This document shows, in pieces, positions 32,689 to 42,857 of a DNA stretch of 64,000 bases; the first letter of the stretch is position 1; every line of letters begins with the position of its first letter. The notes under the pieces were generated by a model. The model did no database searches. It worked only from the letters and a program-made list of their open reading frames with translations, and was not told the DNA's origin. Position numbers and translations under genes: made by a program. Source of the stretch: Nematostella vectensis (taxonomy: Eukaryota > Cnidaria > Anthozoa > Actiniaria > Edwardsiidae); contig NC_064046.1 in the NCBI RefSeq assembly GCF_932526225.1, positions 2,542,001-2,606,000 on the forward strand, given 5' to 3'.

Positions 32689-35600
32689 CGGTGGCGGTGG
32701 CGGCGGCGGCGGCGGCGGCGGCGATGGTGATGACAGTGCAACTATCATAGTCATGGTACTATGCTTCATGATGCTACCATGCTACCAAAATAATGATGTT
32801 GGTAACAATTGAGTTTTTTCCATAGGGTTTTACAAATGATCAGATGAGATTAGTAGAAGATAACTCAGCAATCGTTGAGCAGCGAGAAAAAGAGATTCAG
32901 TCTATTGTACAGTCTATATCCGAACTGAATGAAATTTTCAGGGATTTGGCTACTATGATTGTGGAACAGGTACCTGGATCCTTATCTCACACACATGTAA
33001 CTGAAATGTCTGATGATTCACATATTGACAGCCGTAATAGAATGAAAGTACCTCAAATGCTGACTTTAGTGAAAGCTTACATGAAAGCTTACATCATATG
33101 CCATGCTACAAATATACGAAATATCTAGCAAGTGCATCTTCAAAAAAGCCCCTCCCCACTACACACAACCCCAAAATGCAAATTAACCAAACCAGAGTCT
33201 TTTTTTGTTATCGAACAGCAAAAGATGCATTCTTAACTTATAATAGGAGTTGTTTTTGTTTAAAATGTCTTACTGTTTTATTATTTACCTTGATTTCTTT
33301 TATATTTGATACTTGAAATAAAGACATGATGGCATTCTCCCAAAAGAATAAAATCTGAACCCAGTGCACTAAAACAAACATTTCTTGTACTTGTGTACAG
33401 TACATTCCAATTTACCCTATTTACCCGCATATAAGCTGCATTTTTTTTCACTCCAAAATGACCTTCAAATTAGGGTGCGTCTTATCTGCAGAATGCCACT
33501 TTTTATAATTTGGATGGAACGAAGTTTAAACCAATGGTGATTTTCAAACGTAAGACGATGCCAAAGATAAAGGACAGTCATGGCGTTGATCTTCACTGTA
33601 GCACTTGTTCACTAACCAATGGCAAATTTGGTTTTTGTGGCATTTCTTTCTTACTGTAGCACGCAATGCAAGTTTTAAAAAATTTGAATATTGACTTTTT
33701 TACTATTTTGAACTTAAAATTCTGGGTGTGTTTTATATGCGTGTGCGTCTTATATGCGGTATATAAGGTACTGTTATTATGTGTTCGAACTGAATCAAGA
33801 ATTAAACATGACATTTTGCTTATAGGGGTCCATACTTGACAGAATAGATTATAATGTTGAACAAGCTTCAGTGAAAGTTGAGCAAGGTCTGGAACAGTTA
33901 AAAAAGGTCAGGTCTCTTTTAATATTGTATTTGACAATGATGCAAATAATGCAATTGTAACTTCCAACAAAAAATGTCCATGGAAAATCTTGGGGTGGAC
34001 CAAGTGGTGGCCCTGATTTCTGCAATTTTAAAAAATATTAATAGGTATAATGAAATCCATAATAGAACCATGGATCCTTCCTTTCTTAAGATCCTTGGTT
34101 TGGCCCTGTCTAGATGGAACTTCTGGAAAACGCCTGCTTGATTCAAGGGGCTCTGGTGCATATGTGGGTGCTGGTACTTGTGTGCTTGTACAACTATTTA
34201 CACTTTCTGTGTGCAGTGGTGCTGCTATGTTCGCTTGTGCACTGGTGTGTCTTCCTTTACTTGGGCCTCTGGTGCAACCGAGAGCTTCTGTGTCCACTGG
34301 TGGTGTGTCTTGTGCTCTCTCTGGGCTACTGGGAAAAGGAAAGCTATTTTTTACTAAGGACTGTCTTATCTGGTGCAACCAAGAGCTTCTGTGTCCACTG
34401 GTGGTGTGTCTTGTGATCTCTCTCGGCTACTGGGAAAAGGAAAGCTATTTTTTACTAAGGACTGTCTTATCTGGTGCAACTGAGAGCTTCTGTGTGCTCT
34501 GGTGGTGTGTCTTGTGATCTCTCTGGGCTACTGGGAAAAGGAAAGCTATTTTTTACTAAGGACTGTCTTATCTGGTGCAACCAAGAGCTTCTGTGTGCTC
34601 TGGTGGTGTGTCTTGTGCTCTATCTGGGCTACAGGGAAAAGGAAATCTATTTTTACTAAGGACTGTCTTATCTGGTGCAACCGAGAGCTTCTGTGTCCAC
34701 TGGTGGTGTGTCTTGTGCTCTCTCTGGGCTACAGGGAGAAGGAAAGCTATTTTTTACTAAGGACTGTCTTATCTGGTGCAACCGAGAGCTTCTGTGTCCA
34801 CTGGTGGTGTGTCTTGTGCTCTCTCTGGGCTACAGGGAGAAGGAAAGCTATTTTTTACTAAGGACTGTCTTATCTGGTGCATACCAAGAGTTTCTGTGTT
34901 CACTGGTGGTGTGTCTTGTGCTCTCTCTGGGCTACAGGGAGAAGGAAAGCTATTTTTTACTAAGGACTGTCTTATCTGGTGCAACCGAGAGCTTCTGTGT
35001 GCTCTGGTGGTGTGTCTTGTGCTCTATCTGGGCTACAGGGAGAAGGAAATCTATTTTTACTAAGGACTGTCTTATCTGGTGCAACTGAGAGCTTCTGTGT
35101 GCTCTGGTGGTGTGTCTTGTGCTCTCTCTGGGCTACAGGGAGAAGGAAAGCTATTTTTTTACTAAGGACTGTCTTATCTGGTGCAACCAAGAGCTTCTGT
35201 GTGCTCTGGGGGGTGTGTCTTGTGCTCTCTCTGGGCTACAGGGAAAAGGAAAGCTATTTTTACTAAGGACTGTCTTATCTGGTGCATACCACAGGGCCCG
35301 CGGAGCGGGCGTGATCTTGGTATTGCCAACTCTTTGGCCATAACTGACCGCGGAGCCGCGGCGGCCGGAGGCCGTCGCCGCGAAGGGCCTACGGCCCGAG
35401 CCCCAGTAGGGGGGTTCGGGGGGGTTCTCCCCCCGAGAAAATTTCGAAAAATGGCACTGATTTCCGCTTAACTCGAGCACTTTCTGAGGTATGTCTTTCC
35501 TCTCGCCGATTTCTGGTATTGCTCGGGCAATACCGGCAATACCGGTTCCGCGGTCCCTGTACCAAGAGTTTCTGTGTTCACTGGTGGTGTGTCTTGTGCT

Positions 35601-36723
35601 CTCTCTGGGCTACAGGGAGAAGGAAAGCTATTTTTTACTAAGGACTGTCTTATCTGGTGCAACTGAGAGCTTCTGTGTGCTCTGGTGGTGTGTCTTGTGC
35701 TCTCTCTGGGCTACAGGGAGAAGGAAATCTATTTTTACTAAGGACTGTCTTATCTGGTGCAACTGAGAGCTTCTGTGTGCTCTGGTGGTGTGTCTTGTGC
35801 TCTCTCTGGGCTACAGGGAGAAGGAAAGCTATTTTTTTACTAAGGACTGTCTTATCTGGTGCAACCAAGAGCTTCTGTGTGCTCTGGGGGGTGTGTCTTG
35901 TGCTCTCTCTGGGCTACAGGGAAAAGGAAAGCTATTTTTTAGTAAGGACTGTCTTATCTGGTGCAACTGAGAGCTTCTGTGTTCACTGGTGGTGTGTCTG
36001 TTTTTGCTGGTGCACCTCTGTGTCCTATACTGTTGATTCCGTCTGTGCTTGTGCTTTGGAGGTGAAACCTATCTGTGATGTTGAGCAACTATGTGTACCA
36101 ATGTTTGTGCCCTGGTGGTAAAGTTTATGCTGATGCTGTTGTATGCGCTGGCAGTTCTTTGTGCATGAAATCTTGTGCTCTCTCTGGGCTACAGGGAGTA
36201 GGAAAGCTATTTTTTCTATTTTTACTAAGGATATATAATATGGCAAATGTCTGATTTCTAGTTATATAAAAAATGACTACCACCTGCCCCTATGTGTGTT
36301 GTTTACTTTTGTGTAAGGTGATTCTTCCTTGTACTTCTGTGTGTTTTTGCAGGTGCATGGCTGGGGCTAGGTGCAGGGAGCTTCAGCTCTCTCTCTTGTT
36401 AAAAAAACAAAAACAAAAAACACCAGATCTTAGATTTGTTGTGTGATATCTATGATCGCTCATCCCCTTCCCCTGACTTCTGGCTATTATATGCACTTCA
36501 TATTCAGTACTATGTTATTGACTATTATATGCACTTCATATTCAGTACTATGTTATTGACTATTATATGCACTTCATATTCAGTACTATGTTATTGACAT
36601 TTTTTATTTGTTTGACAACAGGCTGAACAGCACCAGAAAAGCTCAAGAAAGATGCTCTGTATTATACTAATATCAGTCGTTTTAATTATCTTACTGGTAG
36701 CCCTTGTCATTACAAAGTCATAA
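29107..36723 (+). CDS. STX16: Syntaxin-16 (Qa-SNARE)
   Basis: Ten exons: 29107-29196, 29342-29424, 29697-29715, 31141-31174, 31485-31591, 31705-31867, 32161-32273, 32826-32969, 33826-33906 and 36622-36723. All are GT-AG and in phase, giving 311 aa (human about 325). The start [14 protein letters not shown] matches the N-terminal peptide by which syntaxin-16 binds VPS45. [18 protein letters not shown] belongs to the Habc region. The SNARE helix runs [19 protein letters not shown] to DRIDYNVEQ, with the zero-layer glutamine as the last residue of exon 8. One C-terminal anchor ([18 protein letters not shown]) follows. The protein mediates endosome-to-trans-Golgi fusion. Exon 3 is only 19 nt. Introns carry an inverted-repeat element, a codon-like microsatellite, a MITE and a 101-bp satellite. 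AATAAA occurs at 37522. Confidence 0.95.
29776..30946. mobile_element. Long-inverted-repeat element in STX16 intron 3
   Basis: About 105-150 bp at 29776-29881 is repeated inverted at 30793-30946. Shared strings include ATGATCCCCAAAAGT, GGAGTCCCCGAAAT and AAGGAATTG/ACGGAATTG, with few mismatches. The right arm carries four tandem copies of GGGATCRTTTCGGGTCCT. The roughly 900-bp middle has no transposase frame. No target duplication was identified. Confidence 0.65.
32624..32724. repeat. ATG / GTGGCG trinucleotide microsatellite
   Basis: A run of about 18 GAT triplets passes into GGT, GGCGGT and GGC triplets, in STX16 intron 7. Poly-Asp, poly-Met and poly-His frames here are not genes. Confidence 0.95.
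33418..33772. mobile_element. Palindromic MITE in STX16 intron 8
   Basis: CCTATTTACCCGCATATAAG at the left is matched inverted by CTTATATGCGGTATATAAGG at the right, with internal GGGTGCGTCTTAT and GTGTGCGTCTTATATGCGG. Diverged, non-coding. Confidence 0.55.
34260..36220. repeat. 101-bp satellite in the last STX16 intron
   Basis: About 16 units of GAGCTTCTGTGTGCTCTGGT, GGTGTGTCTTGTGCTCTCTC, TGGGCTACAGGGAGAAGGAA and AGCTATTTTTTACTAAGGAC, then TGTCTTATCTGGTGCAACC. A four-unit (~400-bp) higher-order block at 34877-35283 is repeated at 35560-35965. Overlapping open frames on both strands are artefacts of the repeat. Confidence 0.95.
35292..35559. mobile_element. 268-bp GC-rich MITE inserted in the satellite
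   Basis: Termini CAGGGCCCGCGG and CCGCGGTCCCTG are inverted copies with one mismatch. The 5-bp flanks TACCA (35287-35291) and TACCA (35560-35564) are identical, and removing the insert restores the satellite string GCATACCAAGAG found uninterrupted at 34880. The insert is far more GC-rich than its surroundings and has internal palindromes (GCGGCCGGAGGCCG, GGGCCTACGGCCC). No transposase. Confidence 0.9.
36485..36598. repeat. 38-bp triplication just upstream of the last STX16 acceptor
   Basis: Three exact tandem copies of TATTATATGCACTTCATATT plus CAGTACTATGTTATTGAC, ending 23 bp before the exon 10 acceptor at 36622. Confidence 0.95.
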
Positions 36724-38074
36724 AAGTCTCTTACTACAAAAAGCTTCATCTAGAAAGAAATCTGAAATATGTGATGCTGAATCACTCAAGAAGCAGAGTT
36801 TTTTTAAGACTTACTGATTTTTTTTCTAATCTCTTCTGGTGTAAAATAGGACTGTCAAATATTCCAACTAAAAATTAGTGTGCCAATGAGGTTCATGATA
36901 AACAGTTTTATGTACATATCAGGAAGCTCAATAATCACAATACTTTCGAAAAATGCTCAAATTAATATACACTTGCTCTATTATTCGGTTATTCCATTGA
37001 AAAGAAATTCATATATTTATCCTGCATGCTTGTCAATCTCTCCCCATTCTCTTTTCTTGAACACAAAAAAAAAACAATGAATTTTGCCCCTCTTTCCTGA
37101 ATTCCTTCATTGGCATTCCATTAGAATTGGATTAGAGCTGGAGCTGCCTCTACGAGAAGGGGTTTCTTTCTCTGTTTTTTTCTTTTCTTATTCATGCAAT
37201 TATTGCATTCAATTCCAACAAAACATTAACATGCTAGTATTCTAAGGTGCATTTGCCAAAGTATAGTGGCAAATCAACATGTACAATGATTCCATAGGGA
37301 GGAGGGGTTGAGGGCAGGGCAGAGGGGGTGATGGTAGAAGGTAAAAATGCATTGTGTAGGAATTGAAAAGGCTGGTTGTATCTGTTGCCCTATTACATGG
37401 TACAGATGAGAAATACACATATATAGCTATGGAGAACTTTGGATTGATTCATATCTTACTTGACATGTTCTAGTGTAATAAGAATAGGGTTACATGTTTT
37501 ATGCTTCAATATAATATTGTAAATAAAACAAAATACAATACACCAAAAACTGGAATTCGACTCTACCAATACAAACATAGTTATGTCTTGTCATTCTGCA
37601 CAAAGTCAGACTTGTCATAATTTGTACTTATTCTAAAATGCATTTGAACAGCATTTTATGTTTTCCTCTCTCATAGGAAGGATTGCAACGACAAAAACAG
37701 TTCAGAAAACATAATTCTGTTTTTTTAACCCCTGGCACAATTTTTTTTAAATCACAGCTTGGAGTGGTTTCTCACAATGAGCCCCTCCTAAACAAGTATT
37801 ATTGTGAGTGCTTACTAAATTTGTCCAGGAGTTACATATTAAGTAAATATTGTTTTGTCTTATCTGTTTCGTAAAAAATCATTTAAGTTAATTAAAGTAT
37901 AAGGATTATAGTAAGTATAACAGAAGATAATATCTAAGCGCATAATCATTAAATTATGAAAAACTTCGCTTTCTGTGGAAAACAGTTATTCTACATCTAA
38001 AAAAAACTGGCTAAGCTTTCTAGAGTGATGTGGATTGTGAGCGGCGCATAAGGGAAAAAGAAAAAAAATCTAAG
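36724..38074. other. STX16 3' flank and intergenic DNA
   Basis: AT-rich. AATAAA at 37522 is the likely STX16 polyadenylation signal. No further exons are seen. Confidence 0.5.
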
Positions 38075-38147
38075 CGCCCGATAAGGGGCTCGAACCCTTG
38101 ACCCTCAGATTAAAAGTCTGATGCTCTACCGACTGAGCTAACCGGGC
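38075..38147 (-). tRNA. tRNA-Lys (anticodon TTT)
   Basis: The minus strand gives a 73-nt cloverleaf starting GCCCGGTTAGCTCAGTCGG. The acceptor stem GCCCGGT pairs with ATCGGGC, the anticodon loop is CTTTTAA (anticodon TTT), and the B box is GGTTCGAGCCC. Discriminator is G. A run of eight T residues beginning nine bases past the 3' end is a Pol III terminator. No intron. It is divergent from NOP10, whose start is 188 bp away. Confidence 0.96.
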
Positions 38148-38334
38148 CGCTCCTGTAGGGTAATGATGCTATTTTAATATTTATTCTGTCTTTCATTATT
38201 TAGAGCGACTTCCCTAAGCCTTATGGGTAGCCTCGTTATGGTTTCTTTCCCATGTGCGACTCCGAACTTCAAGAAACTGTTCCATAAGTATTTTGTAAGA
38301 TAAACTACAGTTTGTAGCCTTGATTCCCAACACA

Positions 38335-40816
38335 ATGCATTTAATGTACTACATGGACAACGATGGCAAACGTGTTTATACGTTGAAGGTAAATTTTGAT
38401 TCGGAACATCTCAAAACTCTGCTATTTTTGGGGCACAAAATTCGTTGTTTGGAGCTAACCAAACACGTGTTGTTGTGTTTGTAGAAGCAAGATCCTAGTG
38501 GAAAACCTACGACTTCTGCCCACCCAGGTAATATTTGTGAACATTTTGAGGAGAAGTAGTGTAAATGTTATTGATATCTGTTCCCTTTCGGCGTCGCTCC
38601 CTTGAAGATTGAACTATAAATTCACTTCAGCATCGGACTTCTAATAGCTTGAGGACTTATTCTGGGGTTTTAGGTCCAACTAATTGCAATAAAATAAAAT
38701 TCACCTCTATATGGTATTTAGGGTGGATTCGCAAATAGCAGCGAGATCATGAAGAAGCTTTTGCATACTCTATGTTCAAGGTCGTTGTTATACATCTACA
38801 ATCTGTTACAAAACTAATTGGATACTTACTCTCCCCGGAGTTCTCTCCCCACTCCTCAGTTGGAGGGCGAAGACCACCTAGTGACTTCTTGTGTTTTGGA
38901 CTGAAAAATCGCCTTTAACCAATCAGGGGGAGTGGGTTGGAGGTTGTTTGTGTGCGAAGTGTCCCACATTATTTTGTTGTGGATTGTAGAATTTTTTCCA
39001 AACCAAGTCTGTTGCACGGGCATTCACAGGAACCATGAAGGGGAGATGAAAAAATAACGACTGGTAAATAACAGATATAAGATGGCGGACAAAATCAGCA
39101 AGCAAATATTATGAATTTTCACAGATGAAAGAATGAGCTATCCATACTGCATTTCTTGCTTGTAAAATTCCATGTGCACGTGATAACTGAAAAATAGCCT
39201 ATATTTCTGGAGTTTGGGTTTTGGCGTCAGATCATGTGCGAATAATGACTTCCTTGCTCTAGAGCTTTTTCTAGGGAACAAAAAGACACATTGTAAACAA
39301 AGCTCGAGACTCTGGTACCCAGGGTAAGGGGTTGTCAGAAAAGAAAACTAAATGGTTAAGTGTATGGGGAGGCCCTTGGACTTGTCCACAAAAAATCATG
39401 CCTAAGTATAAGTTATGTCTCTCCCAAAATTTAAAGAAAAAGCATTGGTTATTTTTGGAAATATATTGGAAAGTTCATAAAATACTGGTCTGTTCATATG
39501 TTAAATAACTGATAGATAAAATAAAACAGAAGCCCATCAAATACGGATGATTAAATATTATCATCCAAAAGCATGAATAAAATCGTATGAGATTTTAGAC
39601 AACTAGACGTCAATTATATAACGAGTAAATTGAAAAATATGCTATAAATAATTACTAACAAGCCTCCTTAAAAGACAGTACAATAAGAAGACAAAAGGAT
39701 TGAAAATATGCATTTACATTTGAAATCAACTATGCTTCTGTTATCCTCATTTTCCATTGAATGTAGAAATCAAAAAAATTACGCTTGAGCCACCTTAAAT
39801 CAGTATTGGTTGCCATAGTAACAAAATTTGTCAAAATGTAGAGATCCATGTGAATAAAGAGCTTGTGTCCCCGAGATATTAATGAAAATGTTTTTCTAAA
39901 CGTATAAGACTGTAAGTCATGCCTTAATATACCTCAGGAGGCTTTATAAAACCAAGAAAGTGAGGAAGTAGGCACGCCACCAAAACTACAACCTAACTCA
40001 CTCTCTGTCTGAATAAAATTCAAGTTTTTCTGAGCCATTTATATCGTTTGAATAAATGTTTCCAAGCCCATGCGTTGTTGTTTTAGTGGTTATGTATCAC
40101 TTGTTTGCTCAGTTGGGGGGATAAATAGGTTCGCGGATCGGCGAATTCGGTCCCGAAATGCTCACAGATTACAGATTTTGATGATTATTTCAGCAGATTG
40201 GCGGATTTTGGAAATTCGGCGGATCACAGATCTTTTAACAATTTGGGTGCGGATTTCGGATTTTGACTGCTTTAACGGTCGAATTTCGGATTTTAAATAA
40301 ATATCAATCACTGCTTTTATTTATCTGTCAAACCACGTGGATCTAAGAATATCTGCGGATCCACGGTTTTTTCCCGAAAATGTAGCGGATCTAAGGATTT
40401 ACATACCCCTATTCCCCCCCCCACCCTTAGCGCTTTCTGTTGTTCTCAAATTGGTTAGTGGCATAACTGCTGTCTTGACTTTGAAATGGCTTCCATGTCA
40501 TAAAAGGACAAAAACTTTGAGCACAATGCGTCTAAGATTGACACTACTGGATGTGATTGTATTTCTCTAATAATGTAGGTAAAAAATCAAGCTTGGGGAC
40601 AGAAAATTTAATTTATTACATTTTCTTGTTTAATTTCCTCTTTCACTTTTCCTGTCTTGAAAATAAGCTTCTGTTTTTTTACTTTTTAATTTTCTTTTTT
40701 TTTTTTTTTTTTTTGCAGCCCGCTTTTCTCCTGATGATAAATACTCAAGACACAGAGTAACACTAAAAAAAAGATTTGGGATTCTTCCAACACAACAGTC
40801 AAAACCAGTGTATTGA
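38335..40816 (+). CDS. NOP10: H/ACA ribonucleoprotein subunit NOP10
   Basis: Three exons, 38335-38388, 38485-38527 and 40719-40816, give exactly 64 aa, the usual length. The protein begins [18 protein letters not shown], then [12 protein letters not shown], then [20 protein letters not shown], ending [11 protein letters not shown]10 binds the pseudouridine synthase dyskerin in the nucleolar H/ACA RNP that modifies rRNA and snRNA, and is part of telomerase. The start aligns with the family's M-x-x-YY-x-N/D-G. The four cysteines of archaeal Nop10 are absent, as in other animals. The exon 3 acceptor follows an almost pure T tract of about 25 bases. Intron 2 is 2.2 kb. Confidence 0.96.
39298..39327. 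mobile_element. Degenerate single end related to the 18230-18325 MITE
   Basis: GCTCGAGACTCTGGTACCCA and GGGTAAGG resemble the right terminus of the 18230-18325 element. No left end found nearby. Confidence 0.4.
40120..40405. repeat. Imperfect short repeats of GCGGATTTCGGATTTT type in NOP10 intron 2
   Basis: Many irregular copies of GCGGAT, GGCGGATTTT, TTCGGATTTT and GCGGATCYACGG occur in both orientations without a fixed period. It is compositionally unlike the surrounding AT-rich intron. Confidence 0.6.
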
Positions 40817-42857
40817 AGAGTTGTTACTTCAAGTTCTACTCTTTGTGAGAGGAGAGTGACACTCATATGGAGGAACAGGGCTTCATCATACCTTTTAAAG
40901 ACCAACATTTGCTGATGAGAATAATTTACCATCTTTTTAAATGTGCATCTATAAATATAAATTGCTGTCATTCATGTACATTGGATATTTGTAAATACAT
41001 AAAATTGACATCTCATTTGTGATGTAGCTTTGCTATAAGGGCTCAAAGTCAGCACCTAAATGGTTGCATTTATGACTAGATTTCTCAAATTGCAACCAAG
41101 TAGGGCAATTTAAATGGCGAACAACAAACATGAGCAATTTGAGGTCCCTTTGATACCAAAACGTCAGATAATGTTAGCTGTCAGGGGCCGATCTAGATTT
41201 TTGCTAAAGGGGGTTTTGGCTCAGTGACAAAGGGGGAGAGGGTTTTACATATGATTTTTTGACAGCCCAAAGGAGGGGTTTAAAACCCCTAATAAACACT
41301 CCCCCCTAGATCCGCTACTGGCTGCAGAAACATGAACAAACAAGACTGCCAGCAAATTGTGCATGTACCAGTATTTGTTTTTTTGCTGAACTTTTTTCTT
41401 TGTTTAAACTTTGAACTGTTTAACTAAAAAATAGTTGCACACATGCCTTGAAAAAATAACAAACATTGATCCCAGGCCCCTTGTTGTCTATTCTTTAAAT
41501 TCATTTACCATTGTAATATAAAGGAATTTTTTAACATTGGAAAACTACCACATTTCCAAGAAAGTGGTTTGTACAGAACTACCCTGCTAGCAGATCTTTC
41601 TTCCTGTTTGTTTCTATCAGTTCACTTATTCTTGTTGCGAGTCTGTTTTTTTTGGCGTTGCGTTCAGTACAGAACTGAATGCTAAGCTTGGGGAGGAAAG
41701 GGGCATGATTTTGAACCTGTTAAATTTTAACTGGATACTGTGTCAACAAGCATAAGTTACACAGATCCAGGGTTTCTTGAAGAGGAAGGCACCACCTCAA
41801 ATGGAGGAGGGACCAATATATGATATTTACCCTGGACGAAAACTCAGAACTTAGACCCTTGTGAGGTGACTTAGCACCCCCACCCTTCCCTCCCTGTGCC
41901 AAAGACTTACTCCTTCACAGGCGTAGTTAGGGGCGGAACATGTTACTTTGGGGGGGGGGGGGGGGCTGGAAAATAAAGCTTCTGCAGCAACAGGGAAAAT
42001 ATCCCTGCAACCAAACCCTAGCGTTTTTAGATGCCTTGCAATCTTTTGAAATAAACTATCTTATCTGCACCATTTTACACAATTTTACATGCAAAAAAAA
42101 ATTATGAAGGCCGAAACCTAAAGTTTCGAAGAAGAGATGTCAGATTCTGAAATAATGATAATTGCCTGGATAACCAACTTGGACAAGGAGGGCAACTTCG
42201 CAGTATTAATTTTCCAGATTTTAAGACTTTTTTTTGTCTATTGAGGTCGTAGAGGGGGGGGTTCTTAGAAAATTTTGTTCTGAAAGGGGGGCACCAAAAA
42301 ATGTTTACAATAAAAGGGGGGGTTCTGAAATTTTCAATTGTCTTGAGTAAAAAAAACCTTCAAAATATTTATTTCATTCAGACTGACAAATTAAATAAAT
42401 AAGAAAATTGCACTCACACACACACAAATATGACCAGTAACATTTTGGAATCTCGGAGAAAATAAGAGGAAAATGTTTAGCTGGAAAACTAGAGCTAAAA
42501 CTAAACAGGAAGCGACTAATACAAATGATTGACTTGTGACAGGTGCAGACTTGTTATGTGACGTCATATCCGGAAGGTGTTCTATAACGATCGTCAAACT
42601 ATGTTAGGATAATTGATGAAAATGACCGTGAAGAATTAATCAAATGATGTAGCAAATATTACTACCAATTTACCAATTAATTTTGCATTATGTTCTTCTT
42701 CAACGGATGAAGGTTTCATCCTTGATGAAATTTCGCGATGATTTTGAAAGGCCGCACGATCAGAGATGAAGTTTTGTGGAATGTTCGCCAACATCTTTCT
42801 GTGATGCCCGAAAGTAGAACAAAGAATTTATTCGAAAATTCGACAAAGTATTCCTAA
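40817..42857. other. Intergenic region between NOP10 and ANKS6
   Basis: Contains the MITE fragment at 41580, poly-G at 41950-41965 and G-rich patches near 42255-42320. No gene recognised. The ANKS6 promoter is expected in the last few hundred bases. Confidence 0.45.
41580..41660. mobile_element. Solo terminal fragment of the 9776-10640 MITE family
   Basis: Begins TACCCTGCTAGCAGATCTTT and continues CTGTTTGTTTCTATCAGTTC in line with the left arm of the 9776 element, then diverges. Only one end is present. Confidence 0.75.

Noticed and set aside
32418-32812. Poly-His, poly-Met, poly-Asp frames
   Set aside because: Trinucleotide microsatellite inside STX16 intron 7.
34050-36121. Cysteine/tryptophan-rich frames in the 101-bp satellite
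   Set aside because: 101 bp is not a multiple of 3, so frames rotate from unit to unit; all are within STX16 intron 9.
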